From CBDDBH01 sp965225625 (GTDB lineage Bacteria > Pseudomonadota > Gammaproteobacteria > JADZEE01), in NCBI GenBank assembly GCA_965225625.1, contig CBDDBH010000002.1, positions 1 through 64,000 on the forward strand: a stretch of DNA of 64,000 nucleotides. Direction: 5' to 3'. The position numbers were made by a program, and so were the translations under genes. The notes beneath the pieces were generated by a model that was given only the letters and a program-made list of their open reading frames with translations, did not search any database and was not told the origin of the DNA. Of this stretch, positions 58,720-64,000 are shown in pieces (position 1 is the stretch's first letter; every line of letters starts with the position of its first letter).

Positions 58720-59907
58720 ATGACCGGTCCCATGCATGGTGTGCGAATTATCGATCTCACCTCGATGATCTCAGGGCCGCTGGCGACCATGCTGCTGGCC
58801 GACCAGGGGGCGGACGTAATCAAGGTCGAAAACCCGGAGCGCGGAGACCACGTCCGCTCAGCTGCCAATCGGCGCGGCAATATGTCCGCCGCGTTCCTCA
58901 ACAACAATCGCAACAAACGCTCGATCGCGATAAACCTCAAAGACGAGCGCGGCAAAGCTATATTGAAACGATTGTGCGCGGACGCCGACGTCTTCGTGCA
59001 AAATTTCCGGCCAGGTGTCGCCGAGCGCATGGGCATTGGCGAAGATGCCATCTGCGAAGTCGCGCCATCGATCATCTATGTATCGATCAGCGGCTTCGGG
59101 GAACGCGGGCCCTATTCAGGCAAACCGGTATACGACCCGATCATCCAGGCGCTGTCGGGGCTTGCCTCTATCCAAGGGGGCTCCGATCAGCAACGTCCAA
59201 GGCTGGTGCGCACCATCGTGCCCGACAAACTGACCGGCGTGACCGGCGCGCAAGCTATCGCCGCCGCATTGTTTGCGCGTGAACGCACCGGCCAGGGTCA
59301 GCATGTGCGTTTGTCCATGTTGGAAACCGTGGTCGCTTTCCTTTGGAGCTCGGACATGGGCAGTCAAACGTTGGTCGGTGAATCCATCCCGCAGCAAGAC
59401 GCTGCGAGTTACATCGACCTTATTTACGAAACGCAGGACGGTTACGTTAGTGTGGCAGTCATGTCAGATCGCGAATGGCAGGCCCTGACGCGGGCGTTGG
59501 AACGTCCGCAGTGGCTGGAGGATCCGCGGTTCAAAACACCCGCGCTGCGTGACGCCAATCTCAACGCACGATTGGAACTCATTCAGGAAGTACTACGCAC
59601 TAACACATCACAGTATTGGCTCACTCGCCTGGAAGAGCACGGAGTCCCCTGCGTGCCGGTGCTCACGCGCAATGACATGATTCAACACCCGCAAGTACAC
59701 GCCAATGACATTATTGTCGAAAGCGAACATCCACAAGCGGGCACTCTGCGCCAGGCTCGCGCTGCCGCGCGCTTCTCACATACAGCAACAGCGATCCGTT
59801 ACGGCGCACCCGGCCTGGGCCAACATACGGACGAGCTATTGGGCGAACTTGGATTGACGAGTGAAGAAGTCAGCGAATTACGGGCTGCGGCGGTTATATC
59901 GGGATGA
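58720..59907 (+). CDS. CaiB/BaiF family CoA-transferase
   Basis: A 395-residue family III CoA-transferase: GVRIIDLTSMISGPLATMLLADQGADVIKVE and KRSIAINLKDERG are typical. At the catalytic position (Asp of formyl-CoA transferase, in VDVSMQD) this protein has Glu: HVRLSMLETVVAFLW. That substitution occurs in the family, but its effect is unclear. The stop overlaps the ATG of the TauD gene. The open frame extends to 58576, but ATG 58720 is the sensible start. It may carry CoA to an acid processed with the TauD-type oxygenase. Confidence 0.87.
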   Translation: MTGPMHGVRIIDLTSMISGPLATMLLADQGADVIKVENPERGDHVRSAANRRGNMSAAFLNNNRNKRSIAINLKDERGKAILKRLCADADVFVQNFRPGVAERMGIGEDAICEVAPSIIYVSISGFGERGPYSGKPVYDPIIQALSGLASIQGGSDQQRPRLVRTIVPDKLTGVTGAQAIAAALFARERTGQGQHVRLSMLETVVAFLWSSDMGSQTLVGESIPQQDAASYIDLIYETQDGYVSVAVMSDREWQALTRALERPQWLEDPRFKTPALRDANLNARLELIQEVLRTNTSQYWLTRLEEHGVPCVPVLTRNDMIQHPQVHANDIIVESEHPQAGTLRQARAAARFSHTATAIRYGAPGLGQHTDELLGELGLTSEEVSELRAAAVISG

Positions 59908-60872
59908 GGCTGACGGTGGCAACGCAGCCAGAGGTCGTACAGCTCGGCGCTCACATTGGCGCTGAAATCCGCAACGTCAATCTGGCACAGCCGCTCGAGC
60001 AAACGGCAATCGACACAATCCACGATGCGCTGATGGAACACGAGACGCTGGTGTTTCGAGATCAGGCCATCACCAGCGAGCAGCATCTCGCCTTCGGTTC
60101 GCGTTTCGGCGAACTGAGTATTCACCCATTCTCGCCCAACCAGCCTGAGATGCCGGAGATGATCGTGCTCGATAACGATGGTCAGAATCTGCCACTGTCA
60201 ACCGATGTCTGGCACAGCGATGAGATGTTTCGCGAGGATCCGCCGATGGGCACCATTCTGCGCGCGGATATCGTGCCGCCGCTGGGCGGCGACACTTTGT
60301 TTTCCAGCATGACCGCTGCCTACGCCGGCTTGAGCGACCATATGCAGCAGTTGATCTCGGATCTGGAAGCGGTAAACGATTTTCTGCCCTGGCGGCGTTT
60401 GTTCAAGAACACGCCCGAAAACCGCCAACAGCTACACGACATGGAAACGCGATTTCCAAACCCGAACCATCCAGTTGTGCGAATTCATCCGGTGACCGGC
60501 CGTAAGGCACTTTTTGTCAGCCCCCAGTTTACGCTGCGTATCAACGGTATGAGCGACACGGAAAGCCGGCATGTCCTCAACATTCTTTTTGATCAGGCGA
60601 AGGTTCCCGAGTATCAACTGCGGGTGAAATGGCGGCCGAATAGCATGGTCTTCTGGGACAACCGCTCAGTTCAGCACTATGCGACCCACGACTATCTGCC
60701 GCATCGACGACGTATGGAACGGATCACTATCAAAGGTGATCAACCATTCGGCATTGCCGACACTCCGCCTGCGCTCAAGCAAACGCGCTTCGGTCCCAAG
60801 CGCACGATGAGCGACATAGCCAGCTCAGCAGGCGCCGCCGAACCGGTGGAGCGTCAGTTCGAACGTGGCTAA
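59904..60872 (+). CDS. TauD/TfdA-family 2-oxoglutarate dioxygenase
   Basis: A 322-residue Fe(II)/2-oxoglutarate dioxygenase. The iron ligands HxD are in VWHSDEMFREDPPMG and the second His in HDYLPHRRRMERITIKGD, with the preceding Arg for 2OG. IGAEIRNVNLAQPL and VFRDQAITSEQHLAFGSRFGEL are standard for TauD/TfdA. TfdA-like members cleave aryloxyalkanoate ethers; TauD members release sulfite from taurine. The start ATG is coupled to the CaiB stop in an ATGA overlap. Its substrate is unknown. Confidence 0.9.
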   Translation: MRLTVATQPEVVQLGAHIGAEIRNVNLAQPLEQTAIDTIHDALMEHETLVFRDQAITSEQHLAFGSRFGELSIHPFSPNQPEMPEMIVLDNDGQNLPLSTDVWHSDEMFREDPPMGTILRADIVPPLGGDTLFSSMTAAYAGLSDHMQQLISDLEAVNDFLPWRRLFKNTPENRQQLHDMETRFPNPNHPVVRIHPVTGRKALFVSPQFTLRINGMSDTESRHVLNILFDQAKVPEYQLRVKWRPNSMVFWDNRSVQHYATHDYLPHRRRMERITIKGDQPFGIADTPPALKQTRFGPKRTMSDIASSAGAAEPVERQFERG

Positions 60873-60915
60873 CAAATATCGGCGCGTTATTTTACCCCTC
60901 ACCCCAACCCCGCGC

Positions 60916-62384
60916 CTACCTAATCTGTTTAGGCGCAGTCTGGCCTTCCGGGATCAACGTCAGCCAGGGTGCATCACCTCGGGTTGCCTTGAAGTCTGCC
61001 TTCACAGCCGCGAGCAGCTTTGGATCTGTGTACAAATCGATCGCCGTACCCGCCAGACCTTTGGCCGCCACAACCAGGGCTTTGGTTCCGATGGACGTGC
61101 CGGTTGCCGCAACCACGGGCCAGGAATGCAGCGGTAAGCCATAGCCATAGGACGCGACCCGCAACCCACCGGTTGGTACAAACCAGGAGATCTCGGCGGT
61201 ATCCGTTGATGCCAGTGCCGCGTCCGGTTGTGCCGGCACCGGCTGTACACCGACCGACAATGCAATCTCCGAGGAGCGTCCAAACTCGGTTTGTGTGGTG
61301 CGTGCGAACTTGAGCTCATCGGCGCTCCATGCAGGCGCACCCACCGCTTTCAGGTTACGGTGTACCGCCGCGGCCAGTGTGCGCAGCGGGATCATCTGGT
61401 GCATTTCCGATTGCACTGTAATTTTTTCTAACCGCGTACGGCTCATTTTCGCGGCACCCTCGGCGATATCTTTGATCCAGTTGAAATAGGTGTGTACGTC
61501 TGCAACGTGTTGGCACGGACGTAATACCAAACTTCGGCTGAGGCCGGCACAACATTAGGTTGACCGCCACCGTCGGTGATGACGTAGTGAATGCGAGCAT
61601 CTGTCTTAACGTGCTCACGCATGAAGTTGACGCCGATGTTGAGTAACTCGACAGCGTCCAAGGCACTGTGTCCGTCGTAAGGATAAGCGGATGCGTGCGC
61701 GGCGGTGCCGCTAAAACGGAACTTAACGTTTGCTAATGTTTTCGTGTCGCTGTACGTGGCTTCGGTACGCTCGTAGGCATGCCAGTTCAGGATCACATCG
61801 TCGTCTTTGAAGTAACCGTCCCTGAGCATGTAGACCTTGCCGATACCCGTTTCCTCGGCCGGAGTACCGTATAGCTTGATAGTGCCTTTGATCGCGCCGG
61901 ATTCAATAATTTGTTTAACCGCCAATGCCGCAGCGGTAGAGCCAACGCCGAAGATTGAATGACCGCAAGCGTGTCCGGCCGCCGGGTTCGGCCCGGGTTT
62001 AGGGTTGGGCACCGCGGCCTGTGAAAGACCGGGCAGTGCATCGAACTCAGCCAGTATGCCGATTACCGGCTTGCCGCTGCCGTAACTTGCGACGAATGCC
62101 GTGGGCATGCCGGCGACACCGACGGCGACGGAAAATCCGTAACTGCTGAGCAGATTCTGGAGCTCCAAGGAGGAGCGGGTCTCCGTGAGGCCCGTTTCGG
62201 CAAAAGACCAGATGTGTTGATTGGCTTGCTGAAATTGCTCGGTGTGAGCGTCGATCCACTTCCAGGCTTTCTCCTTCGTTGGTTCAGCCGCGACTCCATG
62301 GCGGCAGAGCATCAACACTAGCAGTAAACCCAGTACACGGACGGGGGCTCGCGAGATTCGCAACGCGGCGTGCACGGTATTCAT
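60916..62384 (-). pseudogene. M20 family amidohydrolase (AbgB-like) with an internal frameshift
   Basis: A signal peptide (RVLGLLLVLMLCRHGVAAEP) precedes an M20-family hydrolase: FAETGLTETRSS, GILAEFDALPGLSQAA, AAGHACGHSIFGVGS (metal His), and YGTPAEETGIGK with the catalytic Glu. The frame starting at ATG 62384 (GGAGG upstream) breaks after VWYYVRANTL, and the rest continues in the other frame at 61508: ADVHTYFNWIKDIAEGAAKM to the stop at 60916. Adding one G (TTGGCAG) near 61500 restores a 489-residue enzyme. Such enzymes hydrolyse p-aminobenzoyl-glutamate or other acyl-amino acids. The start overlaps the stop of the TlpA gene. Confidence 0.8.
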
Positions 62385-62896
62385 CAAAGCGCCTCCTCCA
62401 ACGCCGCGCGCACCTGTCCATCCCACAACTGCGCAACGGACTTCCCGGGCGGCAGATCCGTGGATGTACGCCGCCAAAGCACTTTCCCTTTTGCGTCGAT
62501 AATCATTAAACCGGGAATAAAGCGCACGTTGTAGCTGGCAGCAATATCGTCCCCCTCGACAATCGTGCGGAAACCGTAACCGTTGCTTGCCATATATTCT
62601 CGCGGATCGCCGGCACCGCGTTCTTTGGCGTTAACCGCAACGACCTGCACACCACGCTCAGCGTAGTCACGTTCGATAGCGGCAAGGTTCGGCATAAACG
62701 CCTGGCAGTAGGGACACCAGGTCGCCCAAAAGACGAGAATTGTCGTCTTTGCCTCGTCCGACTCGGGGAATTGGTAGGCTTTACCGGCGGTGTCAGTGGC
62801 GGTCCATTGCGGTGCTTGATCTCCGGCTTTGACCGCCATGGCCACCGTGGAAACCAGACTCAGTATTACAAACAACACGCCTGCAATTCGTTTCAT
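62384..62896 (-). CDS. TlpA-family periplasmic thioredoxin-like protein
   Basis: A 170-residue thioredoxin-fold protein with a signal peptide (RIAGVLFVILSLVSTVAMAV) and active site VFWATWCPYCQAFMP (CPYC), a cis-Pro region FIPGLMIIDAKG and the peroxiredoxin-like QAPQWTATDTAGK. It is expected in the periplasm, as a disulfide reductase of the TlpA/ResA type. ATG 62896 follows GGACGGAG. Its stop overlaps the start of the M20 gene, so both periplasmic proteins are in one transcript. Confidence 0.87.
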   Translation of the reverse strand: MKRIAGVLFVILSLVSTVAMAVKAGDQAPQWTATDTAGKAYQFPESDEAKTTILVFWATWCPYCQAFMPNLAAIERDYAERGVQVVAVNAKERGAGDPREYMASNGYGFRTIVEGDDIAASYNVRFIPGLMIIDAKGKVLWRRTSTDLPPGKSVAQLWDGQVRAALEEAL

Positions 62897-63090
62897 AGCT
62901 CCGTCCCTCGGCAATATTTAAACTTCCGCGTCAGCATCTACTGTTGCTTGAACCGTGCGCCGCAACTTCGGTTTCCCGTGCCTTTTTCCGACAGGATTGT
63001 GTAAGGTCCCAATGTTGTCAATCTGACATTAAACTCCGGATTTCACCCATGATGCTAATATATCCTGCTTAATAGCCGGTGCTGCTCGCC

Positions 63091-63957
63091 ATGCCCCAGA
63101 AACCAACCCCTTATCGTCCCGAAATGACGCGCGCCGGCCTCGAGCCGACGCACACCGTGACGGCAATCGACGCCTACGGACAGCCCCAGGAAAAACAGAT
63201 CGCTGGAGAGCGTCCCCTGACTATTTATGTGGACACTCGCGAGATCGTCACGCTCATGACGCTCGGCACCTACCCGGAGGCACTGACGCTCGGCTACCTC
63301 AAAAACCAGGGGCTAGCGGAGTCCATCGAAGACATTGTATCGCTGCATGTGGATTGGGAAGTCGCCGCCGTTGCTGTGAAAACGCGCTCGGGTATCGAAC
63401 ATCTGGAGGAGAAACTCGCCAAACGCACGGTAACCACTGGCTGCGGGCAAGGCACGGTCTTCGGCAACATCATGGAAGATCTCGACGAACTCGAATTACC
63501 GCAGCTACCGCTATCTCAGGCGCGCATCTACGCCTTGCTGCGCAACCTTTCGCAAGGCAACGAGATCTACAAAAACGCCGGAGCCGTGCATGGATGTGCG
63601 TTGTGCCAGGATACCGATCTACTGATCTTCATCGAAGATGTGGGCCGTCACAATGCTGTGGACGCCATCGCCGGGCTCATGTGGTTGGATGGGATAACGG
63701 GCGAGGACAAAATTTTTTATACAACCGGTCGGCTGACATCCGAGATGGCGATAAAAGTTGCGCAGATGGGGATACCGGTGTTGTTGTCGCGCTCGGGCAT
63801 CACCCAAATGGGTCTGGATATTGCCCGCCAGGTCGGCGTGACCATGATCGCGCGCGCCAAGGGCCGGCACTTCCTGGTGTTCAACGGCGCCGAGAATATC
63901 GTGTTCGACGAGAAACCTGAGCCAACACCACGGGCCGCCGCCATAGCGGCAGACTAA
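63091..63957 (+). CDS. fdhD: FdhD formate-dehydrogenase accessory sulfurtransferase
   Basis: A 288-residue FdhD protein, which transfers sulfur to bis-MGD (molybdenum/tungsten cofactor) enzymes. It shows RPLTIYVDTREIVTLMTLGTYPEALTLGYL, the catalytic Cys region TVTTGCGQGTVFG (one Cys where E. coli has CxxC), and GAVHGCALCQDTDLLIFIEDVGRHNAVDAIAG, FYTTGRLTSEMAIKVAQMGIPVLLSRSG. ATG 63091 is chosen over an upstream GTG at 63079. It is likely to activate a molybdenum/tungsten enzyme, possibly the AOR at 56725 or a formate dehydrogenase outside the window. Confidence 0.92.
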   Translation: MPQKPTPYRPEMTRAGLEPTHTVTAIDAYGQPQEKQIAGERPLTIYVDTREIVTLMTLGTYPEALTLGYLKNQGLAESIEDIVSLHVDWEVAAVAVKTRSGIEHLEEKLAKRTVTTGCGQGTVFGNIMEDLDELELPQLPLSQARIYALLRNLSQGNEIYKNAGAVHGCALCQDTDLLIFIEDVGRHNAVDAIAGLMWLDGITGEDKIFYTTGRLTSEMAIKVAQMGIPVLLSRSGITQMGLDIARQVGVTMIARAKGRHFLVFNGAENIVFDEKPEPTPRAAAIAAD

Positions 63958-63963
63958 ACGCGC

Positions 63964-64000
63964 ATGACCGATCTTACGCCAGCAAAGCAACTCGTAACCG
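63964..64000 (+). CDS. Start of an unidentified gene, cut by the window end
   Basis: ATG 63964, 6 bases after the FdhD stop, opens the frame MTDLTPAKQLVT to the window edge. Twelve residues cannot identify it. A molybdenum-cofactor gene such as mobA would fit a neighbour of fdhD, but this is a guess from context. Confidence 0.35.
   Translation, partial: MTDLTPAKQLVT

Noticed and set aside
60912..60936. GCGCCTA...TAGGCGC hairpin near the M20 stop
   Set aside because: Seven-base stem partly inside the C-terminal codons with a long loop and no T-run; not a convincing terminator.
1..64000. tRNA, rRNA, CRISPR arrays or a replication origin
   Set aside because: No cloverleaf, rRNA-like block, regularly spaced direct repeats or DnaA-box cluster was recognised on reading both strands; a tRNA or RNA-family scan could still find small RNAs.

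Overview
The window looks like a chromosomal segment of a metabolically versatile proteobacterium, most likely a gammaproteobacterium from an environmental or marine lineage. The reasons are a moderately GC-rich sequence with dense operons, a TonB-dependent receptor with a VTATKRE-type plug start, a putrescine pathway of the AguB/PuuA/SpuC kind, many oxygenases of aromatic catabolism, and an environmental-type integron integrase. The assignment to an order is not possible from the sequence alone. No rRNA, tRNA or CRISPR array was recognised.

Layout. 1-3.4 kb: polyamine genes (partial N-carbamoylputrescine amidase, gamma-glutamylputrescine synthetase, class III aminotransferase). 3.5-11.9 kb: small ABM protein, TonB receptor with a strikingly structured upstream region, an Asp/Asn-hydroxylase / propeller-like protein / TPR-sulfotransferase group, an MFS carrier and a GFA protein. 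11.9-15.5 kb: HpaB-type monooxygenase and MarR regulator, divergent from an isochorismatase-family hydrolase, with a maleate-isomerase-like gene converging on it; the trio MarR/isochorismatase/maleate isomerase recalls the end of N-heteroaromatic (nicotinate-type) degradation. 15.8-24.7 kb: a tight ten-gene minus-strand operon (EthD-like, Old Yellow Enzyme, DUF2848, cupin, GntR, UbiD, Rieske ferredoxin, second UbiD, carboxymuconolactone decarboxylase-like, flavin-halogenase-like) divergent from a thiamine diphosphate enzyme at 24.8-26.6 kb. 26.6-32.1 kb: second Rieske protein, an ABC-2 permease remnant, ketopantoate-reductase-like protein, acyl-CoA ligase, PilZ protein, glutathionyl-hydroquinone reductase, methyltransferase. 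32.3-46.1 kb: a second catabolic block with an NCS1 permease, an MFS carrier, three Rieske oxygenase large subunits (one with a small subunit), a class III (LigB-type) extradiol dioxygenase and a decayed copy of another, two alpha/beta hydrolases, a thiamine diphosphate enzyme and an aspartate-dehydrogenase-like protein.

46.1-48.5 kb: a small integron. The integrase gene points right; to its left lie two minus-strand cassette genes (an unknown 103-residue protein and a pilin-like protein), each bounded by GTTRRRY/RYYYAAC core sites, as expected for a cassette array. The integrase reading frame runs at its 3' end into a broken amidohydrolase gene. 48.6-54.2 kb: two unknown small genes and an acyl-CoA module (acyl-CoA dehydrogenase, two MaoC hydratases, CaiB CoA-transferase), plus a group D flavin monooxygenase. 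54.2-64 kb: a Tat-exported amine oxidase with a frameshift, a kinase-like phosphotransferase, a tungsten/molybdenum aldehyde ferredoxin oxidoreductase, CaiB and TauD genes, a frameshifted M20 amidohydrolase, a TlpA thioredoxin, FdhD, and the start of one more gene.

The genes work mainly as catabolic modules: import (TonB, MFS, NCS1), ring hydroxylation (Rieske oxygenases, HpaB and acyl-CoA-dehydrogenase-like flavin enzymes), ring cleavage (LigB type), side-chain and acid removal (UbiD, TPP enzymes, hydrolases) and CoA-linked finishing steps. The actual substrates cannot be read from the sequence. Three genes that are otherwise intact carry single-base frameshifts, each cured by adding one G in a G run of the coding strand, so sequencing error must be considered beside genuine decay.
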